Source of the DNA: Planctomycetaceae bacterium
GTDB taxonomy: Bacteria > Planctomycetota > Planctomycetia > Pirellulales > UBA1268
Assembly (NCBI GenBank): GCA_947449135.1
Contig: CANFQO010000012.1
Span: 1 to 62,135 of the forward strand
DNA: 62,135 bases
Reading direction: 5' to 3'
Made by a program: the position numbers and the translations under genes. The notes beneath the pieces were generated by a model. The model did not search any database. It saw nothing but the letters and a program-made list of their open reading frames with translations, and was not told the origin of the DNA. Below, piece after piece: positions 9,908-20,102 of the stretch (position 1 is its first letter; each line of letters begins with the position of its first letter).

Positions 9908-12900
9908 ATGCTCAACTCCCTCACCGGTCTGTTCCATGCCCCGCGGTCACGTGAGACCGGCAAGATCCGTTCTGCCCGAGCACGGAAAGGCTCCCGCCGC
10001 CAGCGGGGCGACTCGCTAACGCTGCAGCAACTGGAGTCGAGGCTCGCGCTGACGCTCAACGCCGTCGCGGTGCCTATCGATGGTGGCACCTTCGCCTGGA
10101 ATATCCTCATCGACGACACCGTCGATGCCGCCGGTGCGGGCCGTGACGCCTACCTGCAGGCCTCGGCAAGCGAGGGGATCTTTCTCCTCGCCGACAACTC
10201 CTCGTATGTCGACGAAAAAAACCTGTCGAACGCCTATCTATTTCCCAACCCCGACGGCACCGAAACCGGCCGCGTCCTCTCGACCTTCTACGTTGGCACA
10301 GGCACCACGGATTCTTTCAGCGCCACGCTGACAAACGGCATCACGCAACCAGGCCCCGGCAAATATGGATTTCCGCTGCAGTCACGTACGGTGAAAGCGT
10401 CGGGAACCGTCTTGATCGACACGAATCCTACGAGCAAACAGGCAACGACAACCAATGCCTCCTCAAGCGTCGCCATTAACGGTTCCACGGCCTCGCTGTT
10501 GGTAGGCATGGGCGTTCAGGGCAACAACATCGCGCCTGGCACCACCATCACCGCCATCGACGCCGCGGCCTCCACGATCACGCTGTCGGCAAACGCCACG
10601 GGCGACGGCCCCAGTACCCTCACATTCACCGGCAACAATGCCGTCTCTCTCCAGTTCACCGCATATCCGGACACCATCGGTGTCCAACTCGGATTCGATG
10701 CCGACGCCTGGAAAGCCGCCGGCTACGGCACCCCGACTGCCAAGATAAACCTTGGAGCCATTGAGTTCTCGCTGGTGAAAGCCGACGGTACCCCGGTCAC
10801 CGTCACGACATTCAATGCTACCGCCAGCGAGTACTTTCGCCCTCTCGGGACCGTCAACGATAGTCCCCAGAGCTTCACGCTCACGGCGGGACAAAACGTG
10901 AACCAGCGGCTGGTCTGCGATCTGACGCCCACCTATTCAACGGTGAATATCAATTCACCGCTCCTGTCGACAATGGGTTCTGACGCTGACCCCGGCTATT
11001 TCGCGGGGAGCGTGTCGCTTGATGCCACCACCGTCAACATCAACCAGAAGACCACAGGTGTCCGCGATATCACCATCGGCAGACAGAGCACTCCGCTGTC
11101 TCCCACCGCGCAGTTCGTCAATGTCAATGCCGAGTTCGCCTCTGCTACGCGCTTCCGGATGTCTCTCGCCAGCATTGACGCCGAACATGCCCTGCTCGCG
11201 GTATCCCAGGCGGGCAGCCTGACGGCCGGCATCAGCATGACGTTCACCGGCGACAACGCAGACGTCCAATTCCTCGGAGCGGTTTCCGCACCGCAACACT
11301 CCTATTTTCTGCGAGCTGTGGGATCTGCCGATCAGTACCAGTTCACCACCCGCTCGCCCGCCACCGGTATCCAGGCGGGCACGATAGCCGGTGGCACCGT
11401 GGCGATGACGCTCGGCCAACCTGCCGGTGGTACGGTCGATATCCGCACGAACATCGATAATTTCCGATTCGATTCCGGCACCGGTAGCGACAGCGTGCCG
11501 CTCGCCTACACGATCAACGTAGAGGAGCAGGACGGCCTCACCGTCGATGCCGTCGGCTCCAGCAGCGCCCCGATTTCGATCCGCTCCGGTGTCGCAGCCG
11601 GCACGGGCGATCTGACGATTCTTGGTTCCGCAGTCCGCACCGTCAGCGACCTGAGTCTCTCCACGCCTGGCACCCTCACGCTCAACGGTGCCGTGTCGAC
11701 GGGCGACGGCGACGTCCGGCTCTCCGCCGCCAGTCTCGCCATCTCCACAAACATCACGGCCGGCGGCAACCGCAGCGTAAGCCTCAACTCCGCCGCTGGG
11801 ACTGCCTCCATCGGTGCTCTCGTGCAGGCTGGTGGCACGGTGAAGGAGTCGGTACGGGTTGCCACCACCGGCACCATCACGCTCTCGGGCCTCCAGACCG
11901 TCGACGGCATAGCGGTCAGCGCTGGCGACCGCGTGCTGGTCAAAAATCAAACCACCGCGTCCCAGAACGGTATCTACATCGTCGCTGTTGGAGCGTGGAC
12001 GCGTGCCAGCGATGCCAACACCGCCAACCTGCTTGTGCCAGGATTCGTAACGTTTGCCGCGGAGGGCACGCAGAAGGGCGGTTGGACGTTCCGCAACGCG
12101 GCCACTCCGATCGTCGGTAGCACCGGTCTCTCCTTCGTGCCTACCACGGCGACGGTCGTGTTCAATCCCGTGCGACTGGCCACCACCGGCGAGAATCTCT
12201 CGCTCGACGGCATCGGCCAAACGATCGATGGCCAGACCGTCGTGGCAGGCGATCGGATTCTCGCCAAGAACCAGACCGACCCCTCTGACAACGGTATCTA
12301 TCTCGCCTCCGCCGGTGCGTGGACGCGAGCCAGCGATGCCGATACGGTGGCCGAACTGCGATCGGGAGCCTATGCGTTTGTCACCTCCGGCACCGCGAAT
12401 GGCGGCAATGGGTTTGCCCTCTCCAACGACGCTGTGGAAGTTGGCACCACGCCCCTCACATTCCAGCCATTCCTTGTCGCCTCACCGCGAACGAATGTCT
12501 GGTCGCCGGCCAACGTGCTGGCCAATGCCGACGTCGCCACAACCAACAACATCGTGCTTTCCGGCCTCCAGCCCATCGACGGCGTGCTGCTCACCGCCGG
12601 CACTCGAGTGCTGGTGAAGAATCAGTCCAATGCAGCAGAGAACGGTCTCTATGTGGCGGCGGTCAGTTCGTGGAGCCGGGCGATCGATGCCGACACCGCC
12701 GCCGAACTGCCCGGGGCGACGACCGTGTTTGTGAAGAACGGCACGCAGAACAAAAACACGGCCTGGAACATCGACAACTCGATCACCGAAACAGCCACCA
12801 CGGTCAAAGACAGCGCTGTCGTCAGCGGCCTGTTTTCGACGCAGGCCCTGAGCGTCGGCATGCTGGTGGTGGGGGCCGGGATCCCTGCCAATACGACGAT

Positions 12901-15900
12901 TGCCGCGATCAACGCCGACGGCCACTCCGTCCGCCTGTCCGCCAACGCCACGCTCCCAGGTACCAACACCGCGGTCTCGTTCCTCAGCACATCAGCCATC
13001 ATGCTCGGCACGAGCCCGATCCGGTTCCTGCCCGTGGGTGGCGACGTGGCGGTCACGAGTGCCACCGACATCACCGGAGCCAGCCGGTTGGTGGGATCGA
13101 CGGCCGTGCTGACCGCCGGCACTGCGGGCAAAAGCGGCCTCATCAACGCCTTCACAAATGCCGGTGAATTGATCGCCTCGTCCCTCGGCTCGATCACGCT
13201 CGACAACGCAGCCCCTGTTGAGCTGACCAACGTCCGCACCACCGTGGCCGGATCGATCACCGCCACCTCCAAGGGCACGCTCACCGCCACGCTCGTGTCG
13301 GCCACCGGAACGACAGGCACTCCAGCTCTTCCTGGCAACGTCTCGCTGACCTCGCAATTTGGCGATGTCGTGGCGGGGAACGTCTCGTCGACGTTTGGCG
13401 ACATCAGCCTCGTGGCCTCGAACGCCAATGTGCTGATGACCACCGGAACACCCACGCCCGCCAACGTCTCGGCACAGGCTGGCAACGTGGTGGTGACCGC
13501 CGACTTTGGCAAGATCCTGGTGGATGGCCGCGTGCAGGCACAGGGCGTCAGCAGCGATGTCACGCTTTCCTCCGCCAACGGCACGATTGAGTTCACAGAC
13601 CTGGCCAACGTGTCAGCCACCGACCAGCTCACGATCAGTGTGCCCAAGGGCACGCCCACCGTGGCAACGAACGCCCAACTCGCCGCCGCGGCGCTGAATT
13701 ACACGGCCCAATTTGGTAAGAGCAGCGAGCCCCCCGCCAGCCTGGGCAGCTATGGCACCGTGACGCTGACCCGCACCGACGCAGGCGACATCGACTACAC
13801 CGTCCCCGGCTCGCTGACGGTTGCCGGAGCCTCGACGATCAACGGCTCGATCTCGTTCAAGGCCGCGGCACTGACGGTCACCGGAGCGATCGCCCCCAAC
13901 GGCACCGCCAAGGACGTGTCGCTCACGGCTGACTCCGGCGACATCCTCATCGACAATACGATCACCAGCGGGCGGAACCTCACACTCTCCGCTGAGCAGG
14001 GAAGCATCGGTGGCACGGGTGGTATCGCCACGGCCAAGCTCAACGTGCCGGGTGATATCACGCTGCGAGCCCTGTCATCGGCCCAGCTCACCACCCGAGC
14101 CGGTGGGCTCAATGCCACGCTGACCGGTGCGAATGCCGTGCTCGTGGTTACAGAAGATGACAGCCTCGACATCAAGAGCGTGGCGTTCGACGGCACCGGT
14201 GCGACCGCGACACTCACCGTCGGCTTGCCCGCCCTCGGCGGCGTCGCCAAGGTGGGTCTGATCAGCGCCGGCACCACCGGCACCGTCACGATCAACGCCT
14301 ATAGCAACATTCTAGAAAACACCGTCGATGCCGCCGCCGATATCGTGGCCCAGACACTCTTCCTCACCTCCATCACCGGCTCGATCGACCTCGACACCGA
14401 TGTGGCGGTGCTCTCCGCCACCACCCAGCAGGCGGGCAAGTCACTCTCGATTCGCGATGTCGGCACGGGTGCCTCGGGGGGACTGGAGCTGAAGTCGATC
14501 GTGGCCGCTGGGACGGTCAGCGTCACCTCCGTCGGCGCAATCCTCGCGACGAGCGTGACAAACAGCGGGGCCGTCAGCCTGACCACCACTGGCGTTGACG
14601 CCGACATTCTCCTGGGCAGCGTCGTCGCCACCGGCAACACGGCCACGCTCCATGCCGCACGGTCGATCCTGGAGGTCACCGTGGGCGACACTCTGGCCGA
14701 TCTGGTTGCCGCCGGTGCCGTGCTCACGGCCGACACTGGATCGATCAACGTGCAGACCAACGTCGATTCGCTGGCCGCCACCGCCACCACGGTCGGTTCC
14801 TCGATTACCGTGAGTGATGACAATGCCCTGAGCATCGGTGTGGCCAGTCAGGGCATCAATGGCCAGACCGTTTCCATCACCACCGGTGCTCTCGGTGGCA
14901 ACGGGGCGATGACGCAGTCGCAGTCCGTGGTTGCCACGCAGGGGCTCACCGTCACGAACCTGGGCAATGCCGGCGCGGTCACCCTCGGTAACGCCGCCAA
15001 CGACGTCGCGAGCGTCGCCATCACCAACACCGGCCGGGCCGTCACCTACACCGACAAGAACGGCTTCGATATCGCGACTGCCGGCATCGTCGGCAGCACA
15101 GTCGCGCTCACGGCCGCGGGCAACGTCACCCAGACCGGAGCCATCGCAGCGACCACGCTCACGGTCACAAACTCCGCCGGCACCGTTGTCCTCGGCAACG
15201 CCGCCAACAACGCGGACAGCATCGCCTTGAGCAACACCGGTCGGGCCATCACCTACACCGACTCAAATGGCTTTGACATCGCCGCTGCTGGCATCTCTGG
15301 CAGCCCTGTCACCCTCACCGCCGCCGGCATCGTCACCCAGACCGGAGCCATTACAGCGGCCTCGCTCGCCGTCACCAACACCGCCGGCACGGTCACGCTC
15401 ACTAACGCCAAGAACGACGTCGGTTCGCTCGCCATCAGTAACACCGGCCGGGCCATCGCCTACACCGACTCAAACGGCTTCGACATCGCCGCCGCCGGCA
15501 TCGTCGGCAGCCCCGTCACGCTCACCGCCGGGGGCAACCTCACCCAGACCGGAGCCATCACCGCGGCCTCGCTCGCCGTCACAAGCTCCGCCGGAACGGT
15601 CACCCTCGGCAACGCCAGCAACGACGTGGCCAGCGTCGCCATCACCAACGCCGGCCGGGCCATCACCTACACCGACAAGAACGGCTTCGACATCGCCGCC
15701 GCCGGTATCGTCGGCAGCCCTGTCACGCTCACCGCCGGAGGTAACGTCACTCAGACCGGAGCCGTCACGGCGGCCTCTCTGGCCGTCACCAACTCCGCCG
15801 GCACGGTCACCCTCACCAACGCCAAGAACGACGTCAGCTCGCTCGCCATCAGCAACACCGGCCGGGCCATCGCCTACACCGACTCAAACGGCTTCGACAT

Positions 15901-18721
15901 CGCTGCCGCCGGCATCGTTGGCAGCCCCGTCACGCTCACCGCCGCGGGCAACGTCACTCAGACCGGAGCGATCACCGCGGCCTCACTCGCCGTCACAAGC
16001 TCCGCCGGAACGGTCACCCTCGGCAACGCCAGCAACGACGTTGCCAGTGTCGCCATCACCAACACCGGCCGGGCTGTCAACTATACCGACAAGAACGGCT
16101 TCGATGTCGCCGGCATCGCGGGCAGCGTCGTTACGCTCACCGCCGCGGGCAACGTCACCCAATCGGCAGCCATCACCGCGACCTCGCTGGCCGTCACCAA
16201 TACGACCGGCTCGGTCACGCTCGACAATGCAGGCAACAACGTGGGCACCCTGGGCACGGTCTCCAACCCGGGCGGCGACGTGACCTTCGTCAACGCCGGC
16301 ACGTTTACGACCACGGCGATCACCGCTGGTACGGTCGCTGTGGGCGACGGCAACATTCTGCTCAAGTCGGTGAACGGCAGCATCAACGTCAATGGTGACC
16401 TGACCGCACAGAACGACCGAGTCACACTCGACGCCCGAAACGGCACGTTCACGCTTGCCAACGGCATCACGATCGACGCCTACATGCTCGTCTATTACGT
16501 CGCCACTCCCCCCAACTTCGGCGTCGGCACGACGATCCCGTCGATCGTTGCCGCCAACGGCAATCTCACGATCGATAGTCTGACCCCCGTCACGTTCGGC
16601 GGCTATACGACCGAAGGCGACATCACGATCATCGGAACCACCGTCACCATCAGCGGCCTGCTCAAGACGACTGGCACTGGCAAGACTGTGGCGATCACCG
16701 CGACGGCCGGTGATATCGCCTTTATTAGCGCCGGTGCCATCGACAATGCCGTGGGTCTGAGCGGCACCACCACGCTGTCGGCAGCGGCTGGCACGATCAC
16801 CGGGTCGTCCAGTTCGGCGGTCTCCGGCTTCATCACCACCCTGACGGTCGGACAAGCCCTCTCGTTCGCCGGCCCGATCACTGCCACGACCCTCACGGCG
16901 ACCGGAGCCAGCACAGGCATCAGCCTCACCGGCACCAACAGCCTCGGGACGGTCGCCGTCACCAAGGGCAGCAACGTGGTCATCAACGACTCCACGGGCG
17001 CGCTTATCCTTGGCGCGATCGGCGCGACCGGCTCCATCACGGTGACCGCCGCCGGCGCGGTGAGCCAGTCGGGGGCCATCAGCGGTGGGGCACTCAGCGT
17101 CAATGCGGCTGGCAATGCCATCACACTCAACACGCAGAACAACACCGTCACCTCCTTCGCCTCAACCAATGGCGCAGGCAGCGTCACCTTCAAAGACACG
17201 GCGGGCACCCTCGTCCTCGCCGGCATTACGGGCGGCACGGTCACCATCGATGCCGCCGGAGCAGTCACGCAGACGGCTGCCATCAACGCCGGGGCGTTCA
17301 CCGTCAACGCCGCTGGCAACGCCGTCACGCTGAACACCCAGAACAATGCCGTCACCTCCTTCGCGTCGAGCAACGGTGCAGGCAGCGTCGTGTTCAAAGA
17401 CACGGCCGGCGGACTGACGCTCGCCGGCATCACCGGCGGGACCGTCACCATCACTGCCGCCGGCGCCGTCGATCAGACGGCCGCAGTGAGCGCCGGAGCC
17501 TTCACCGTCAACGGCAACGGCTCCGCCATCAGCCTCAACACCCAAAACAACGCCGTCACCTCCTTCGCCTCGAGCAACGCCGCGGGCACGGTGCTGTTCA
17601 ACGATACCGCCGGCGGACTGATCCTTGCCGGCATCACGGGTGGGACGGTCACCCTCGGTGCCGCCGGAGCAGTCACGCAGACGGCCGCATTGAACGCTGG
17701 AGCGTTGACCGTCAACGGCAACGGCTCCGCCATCAGCCTCAACACGCAAAACAACGCCGTCACGAACTTTGCTGCGAGCAACGGGGCGGGAAGCATCTCC
17801 TTCGCGGATACATCCGGCGACCTGTCGCTCGGCAACATCACGAGCGGGTCGCTCTCGATCGCTGCTGCGGGAGCCGTGACGATCAATCAGACACAGGTGG
17901 TGGCCAGTGGGAACGTCATCATCACGACGCAGGCCGGGGGTGGGCTCTCCGTCATCGGCCCGCAGCCTGGTGGCCTGCTGAGCAGCAGCACGCAGATCAC
18001 CCTCAGCGGCGTCCAGGGTCCGATCGTGCTGGTCAACGGCGGGCAGATCGTCGCCCCGACCATCATCGGCAACGGCCAGAATGTCGACGTCGGGGGCACC
18101 ATCACGACGACCGACGACCTGAATGCGGCGGTGGCTGCCGTCAACACGCTGCCGATTATCAGCGGCTCCACCTATGAGATCGTCGTGGGGTCCAATCTCA
18201 CGCTGTCGCAAACACTCACCATCAACCGGCCAGTGTCGCTGCACGGCAATGGAACTCCCTATGTCCTCACTGCGGGCAGTGGCGTGACCAACGGTCTGGT
18301 CCTGAACCCGACCGCCAGCGGCAGCCGGATCTCGAGCCTTGCATTCAGCGGCTTCGGCGGCACGGCCATCCAGCTCAACGCTGCCCAGAATGTCGCGATC
18401 TCCGGCATTGCGGTCACTGGCAACTGGACAGGCGTCGGCACCGGCCTGGGAATCACCGGCAGGAGCACAGGAACTACCGTACAGGGCTCCACCTTCACGA
18501 ACAACCCATTCGCCATCAGGCTCACCTCGGCCACCGGTGTGACCATCGGCGGCACCGCGGCCGGCCTGCGGAACACGATCTCCGGGAGCACCCGGGCCGG
18601 CGTCTTCGCCACGGGCTTCGGCACTGGCTCGTCGGTGATCAGGACCGTGTTTTTGAGAACGCTGCCGACGCCCGTGCAGTACAACCTCCGCAGTTCACGG
18701 AACCTCCGAGTGGTGCGGTAG
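9908..18721 (+). CDS. Giant repeat-built surface protein with LEPR-like N-terminus
   Basis: 2,937 residues from the ATG at 9908. Residues 40-50 (QQLESRLALT) match the LEPR-XLL-like motif found near the N-terminus of many planctomycete giant surface proteins, in place of a classical signal peptide. Residues about 648-1042 hold three copies of a module with DRVLVKNQ, NGIY and WTRA motifs, also seen in phage tail and virion proteins. Residues about 1681-2111 hold six copies of a filamentous-haemagglutinin-like module around YTDxNGFDIA. Residues about 2378-2658 hold four copies around LNTQNNAVTSFAS. Residues about 2755-2911 look like a right-handed beta-helix, ending NLRSSRNLRVVR. A VGMxVxGxxI..TTIxAI motif occurs twice. 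An extended, secreted beta-helical adhesin or surface fibre is the likely product. The export route is not visible. Confidence 0.85.
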   Translation: MLNSLTGLFHAPRSRETGKIRSARARKGSRRQRGDSLTLQQLESRLALTLNAVAVPIDGGTFAWNILIDDTVDAAGAGRDAYLQASASEGIFLLADNSSYVDEKNLSNAYLFPNPDGTETGRVLSTFYVGTGTTDSFSATLTNGITQPGPGKYGFPLQSRTVKASGTVLIDTNPTSKQATTTNASSSVAINGSTASLLVGMGVQGNNIAPGTTITAIDAAASTITLSANATGDGPSTLTFTGNNAVSLQFTAYPDTIGVQLGFDADAWKAAGYGTPTAKINLGAIEFSLVKADGTPVTVTTFNATASEYFRPLGTVNDSPQSFTLTAGQNVNQRLVCDLTPTYSTVNINSPLLSTMGSDADPGYFAGSVSLDATTVNINQKTTGVRDITIGRQSTPLSPTAQFVNVNAEFASATRFRMSLASIDAEHALLAVSQAGSLTAGISMTFTGDNADVQFLGAVSAPQHSYFLRAVGSADQYQFTTRSPATGIQAGTIAGGTVAMTLGQPAGGTVDIRTNIDNFRFDSGTGSDSVPLAYTINVEEQDGLTVDAVGSSSAPISIRSGVAAGTGDLTILGSAVRTVSDLSLSTPGTLTLNGAVSTGDGDVRLSAASLAISTNITAGGNRSVSLNSAAGTASIGALVQAGGTVKESVRVATTGTITLSGLQTVDGIAVSAGDRVLVKNQTTASQNGIYIVAVGAWTRASDANTANLLVPGFVTFAAEGTQKGGWTFRNAATPIVGSTGLSFVPTTATVVFNPVRLATTGENLSLDGIGQTIDGQTVVAGDRILAKNQTDPSDNGIYLASAGAWTRASDADTVAELRSGAYAFVTSGTANGGNGFALSNDAVEVGTTPLTFQPFLVASPRTNVWSPANVLANADVATTNNIVLSGLQPIDGVLLTAGTRVLVKNQSNAAENGLYVAAVSSWSRAIDADTAAELPGATTVFVKNGTQNKNTAWNIDNSITETATTVKDSAVVSGLFSTQALSVGMLVVGAGIPANTTIAAINADGHSVRLSANATLPGTNTAVSFLSTSAIMLGTSPIRFLPVGGDVAVTSATDITGASRLVGSTAVLTAGTAGKSGLINAFTNAGELIASSLGSITLDNAAPVELTNVRTTVAGSITATSKGTLTATLVSATGTTGTPALPGNVSLTSQFGDVVAGNVSSTFGDISLVASNANVLMTTGTPTPANVSAQAGNVVVTADFGKILVDGRVQAQGVSSDVTLSSANGTIEFTDLANVSATDQLTISVPKGTPTVATNAQLAAAALNYTAQFGKSSEPPASLGSYGTVTLTRTDAGDIDYTVPGSLTVAGASTINGSISFKAAALTVTGAIAPNGTAKDVSLTADSGDILIDNTITSGRNLTLSAEQGSIGGTGGIATAKLNVPGDITLRALSSAQLTTRAGGLNATLTGANAVLVVTEDDSLDIKSVAFDGTGATATLTVGLPALGGVAKVGLISAGTTGTVTINAYSNILENTVDAAADIVAQTLFLTSITGSIDLDTDVAVLSATTQQAGKSLSIRDVGTGASGGLELKSIVAAGTVSVTSVGAILATSVTNSGAVSLTTTGVDADILLGSVVATGNTATLHAARSILEVTVGDTLADLVAAGAVLTADTGSINVQTNVDSLAATATTVGSSITVSDDNALSIGVASQGINGQTVSITTGALGGNGAMTQSQSVVATQGLTVTNLGNAGAVTLGNAANDVASVAITNTGRAVTYTDKNGFDIATAGIVGSTVALTAAGNVTQTGAIAATTLTVTNSAGTVVLGNAANNADSIALSNTGRAITYTDSNGFDIAAAGISGSPVTLTAAGIVTQTGAITAASLAVTNTAGTVTLTNAKNDVGSLAISNTGRAIAYTDSNGFDIAAAGIVGSPVTLTAGGNLTQTGAITAASLAVTSSAGTVTLGNASNDVASVAITNAGRAITYTDKNGFDIAAAGIVGSPVTLTAGGNVTQTGAVTAASLAVTNSAGTVTLTNAKNDVSSLAISNTGRAIAYTDSNGFDIAAAGIVGSPVTLTAAGNVTQTGAITAASLAVTSSAGTVTLGNASNDVASVAITNTGRAVNYTDKNGFDVAGIAGSVVTLTAAGNVTQSAAITATSLAVTNTTGSVTLDNAGNNVGTLGTVSNPGGDVTFVNAGTFTTTAITAGTVAVGDGNILLKSVNGSINVNGDLTAQNDRVTLDARNGTFTLANGITIDAYMLVYYVATPPNFGVGTTIPSIVAANGNLTIDSLTPVTFGGYTTEGDITIIGTTVTISGLLKTTGTGKTVAITATAGDIAFISAGAIDNAVGLSGTTTLSAAAGTITGSSSSAVSGFITTLTVGQALSFAGPITATTLTATGASTGISLTGTNSLGTVAVTKGSNVVINDSTGALILGAIGATGSITVTAAGAVSQSGAISGGALSVNAAGNAITLNTQNNTVTSFASTNGAGSVTFKDTAGTLVLAGITGGTVTIDAAGAVTQTAAINAGAFTVNAAGNAVTLNTQNNAVTSFASSNGAGSVVFKDTAGGLTLAGITGGTVTITAAGAVDQTAAVSAGAFTVNGNGSAISLNTQNNAVTSFASSNAAGTVLFNDTAGGLILAGITGGTVTLGAAGAVTQTAALNAGALTVNGNGSAISLNTQNNAVTNFAASNGAGSISFADTSGDLSLGNITSGSLSIAAAGAVTINQTQVVASGNVIITTQAGGGLSVIGPQPGGLLSSSTQITLSGVQGPIVLVNGGQIVAPTIIGNGQNVDVGGTITTTDDLNAAVAAVNTLPIISGSTYEIVVGSNLTLSQTLTINRPVSLHGNGTPYVLTAGSGVTNGLVLNPTASGSRISSLAFSGFGGTAIQLNAAQNVAISGIAVTGNWTGVGTGLGITGRSTGTTVQGSTFTNNPFAIRLTSATGVTIGGTAAGLRNTISGSTRAGVFATGFGTGSSVIRTVFLRTLPTPVQYNLRSSRNLRVVR
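11851..13032 (+). repeat. Three DRVLVKNQ/NGIY modules
   Basis: Three in-frame copies at about 11,851-12,150, 12,168-12,480 and 12,520-13,032. Each contains a LSGLQ-DG opening, an AGDRVLVKNQ-type core, NGIY/NGLY and WTRA/WSRA. The third is longer because it carries an inserted VGMLVVGAGIP segment that also occurs earlier in the protein. Confidence 0.8.
14950..16240 (+). repeat. Six haemagglutinin-like modules (about 210 bp)
   Basis: Six in-frame copies with cores near nt 15,030, 15,240, 15,447, 15,655, 15,865 and 16,070, each encoding GRAxxYTDxNGFDxA followed by VTQTGAI-type text. Alternate copies (DKN versus DSN) resemble each other more than their neighbours do, which suggests two-module units were duplicated. 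Confidence 0.85.
17040..17880 (+). repeat. Four LNTQNN modules (about 207 bp)
   Basis: Four in-frame copies near nt 17,130, 17,337, 17,547 and 17,745 encode LNTQNN-VT-F-A-SN-AG-V-F-DT followed by a GITGGTVT turn. Spacing is nearly constant. Confidence 0.85.
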
Positions 18722-18766
18722 GCCGGGACGGGCCGCGAGTACTAGGCAGCCGCCAGTGGCTTTGTC

Positions 18767-19771
18767 CTAGCCCGCGTTCTCCACCACCTCGCTGCCGCCC
18801 GCCGCGGTTACTCGGGCAAACCGGATGTCGAGCGTCCGCAGGTAGGTGTGGAGCCCGGCGTCTTGAATCGGCAGCACATGTGCCGGGAAGCCCGACTCGT
18901 TGTGGTGGGAATGCCAGAGGCCCGGCGGCGTCACGAACACCGCATGCGGCTGCCAGTCGAACCGCTCACCATCCTTGATCCGGCCGTCTGCCCCCAGCGA
19001 CTTGCCCACCATCGTGTAGCAGCCCGGCTTGGCATCGACGACCAGATCGACCGCCACCGACTGGTGCCGGTGCGGAGCCTGCACCGCACCGACCGGCAGC
19101 CGGCCGAACATCGCCCAGATGATGTGCGTGATCGTCATCGTCTGCGGAAAGAGCCGGTTTCCGAGCAAAACACTCAGCCGGTTGGCATGGGCACTGGCAG
19201 GATCGCGGATGACGGTCTCGAGTGCCTCGTGGATCGACTCCCGCTTGTAGAGCGTCGGCGAAAACTGCCGCCGTGTCGCCTCCACGCCCAGATAGGCAAG
19301 CAGGGGCGCATCATGCACCCAGTAGACCGCGGCGTCGTCGCACGCCACGTGCATCGCCCGACTCCCGGCCGGGAGTGTGAACAGGTCGCCCGCCTGCCAG
19401 ACGATCTCCGTGCCGTCGGTCAGCGCCGCGGCATTACCCTCTAGCTGCGTCGTGCCGCTGCCCCGCATCACGAAGAAGAGCTGGCTCGTGGCATTGGCGT
19501 CGGTGATGATCGCGTCGCCCGAACAGATGTGGATGAAGTTGGCACAGAGCCCAGGCGAGGTGGCCGGCCCGGGACAGCCGAGGCTGGAGCTGTTGTCGAG
19601 GGGCACCGTACGCGTGATCCCCTGCTCGTGCAGTTCGGCCGCGAACCGGGCCCCGGGAATCGCCCCCAGCGTGCCATCGGCGATCGGGTTGGATGCATAG
19701 CGATAGTCATGAAACCGGGCAGCCTCCGTCAGGCGGTCCGCAGGAGTGCGGTCGGGAGATGGCTTGAGCAT
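18767..19771 (-). CDS. Bicupin protein, gentisate 1,2-dioxygenase-like
   Basis: 334 residues from the ATG at 19771, chosen because AAGGAG lies about 8 nt upstream; a longer in-frame extension to 19990 would run into the toxin gene. The first cupin holds the core QLFFVMRGSGTTQLEG and GDLFTLPAG. The second cupin holds candidate metal ligands PHRHQSVAVD and LWHSHHNESG. The two-cupin layout resembles gentisate dioxygenase and related ring-cleavage enzymes, but the substrate cannot be read from sequence. The gene stands alone, convergent with the giant surface gene. Confidence 0.6.
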   Translation of the reverse strand: MLKPSPDRTPADRLTEAARFHDYRYASNPIADGTLGAIPGARFAAELHEQGITRTVPLDNSSSLGCPGPATSPGLCANFIHICSGDAIITDANATSQLFFVMRGSGTTQLEGNAAALTDGTEIVWQAGDLFTLPAGSRAMHVACDDAAVYWVHDAPLLAYLGVEATRRQFSPTLYKRESIHEALETVIRDPASAHANRLSVLLGNRLFPQTMTITHIIWAMFGRLPVGAVQAPHRHQSVAVDLVVDAKPGCYTMVGKSLGADGRIKDGERFDWQPHAVFVTPPGLWHSHHNESGFPAHVLPIQDAGLHTYLRTLDIRFARVTAAGGSEVVENAG

Positions 19772-19811
19772 TGTCGGGCTCCTTGAGCGGGCATGATCAG
19801 ACTCGAACGCC

Positions 19812-20102
19812 TCAATACACATCCTCGTGACGACCGATCGCGAGCAGTTCCACGACTTCAGGGGATGGATCGGGAGTGGACCGGGCGAGCCGAAACACAA
19901 TACGAATGTCGTATCCGCCGCTACAAGCCCATGATCCTTCAAGTTCACCCTTGAGCTTGTGCGAGCGGAGCCGCGGATCAAAAAGATCATTCTCCATCAA
20001 TTCGAGCGTTGTTGCCACGGATTCCAACGCTTCGGGATGTCGTTTAAGGAATCGCTTCGCGGTCCGCATGAACGCTGGGGTCCGAACCAGCAGCCGATTC
20101 AT
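19812..20102 (-). CDS. RelE/ParE-family toxin
   Basis: 96 residues. The pattern fits RelE/YafQ/ParE-type toxins of type II systems, which usually cut mRNA at the ribosome or poison gyrase: an N-terminal helix (FMRTAKRFLKRHPE), a DPRLRSHKLKGELEG segment, then strands GYDIRIVFRL and ELLAIGRHEDVY. The gene overlaps the upstream antitoxin by 4 nt (ATGA) and appears full length, unlike the other toxin-like genes in this window. Which toxin subfamily it belongs to is not clear. Confidence 0.8.
   Translation of the reverse strand: MNRLLVRTPAFMRTAKRFLKRHPEALESVATTLELMENDLFDPRLRSHKLKGELEGSWACSGGYDIRIVFRLARSTPDPSPEVVELLAIGRHEDVY

Noticed and set aside
10955-12220. A 421-codon minus-strand frame in the second giant gene
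   Set aside because: Shadow of repeat-coding DNA, no start site or motif.
19772-19990. N-terminal extension of the bicupin gene to 19990
   Set aside because: The extension lacks conserved text and overlaps the RelE-like toxin gene; the ATG at 19771 has a good ribosome site.
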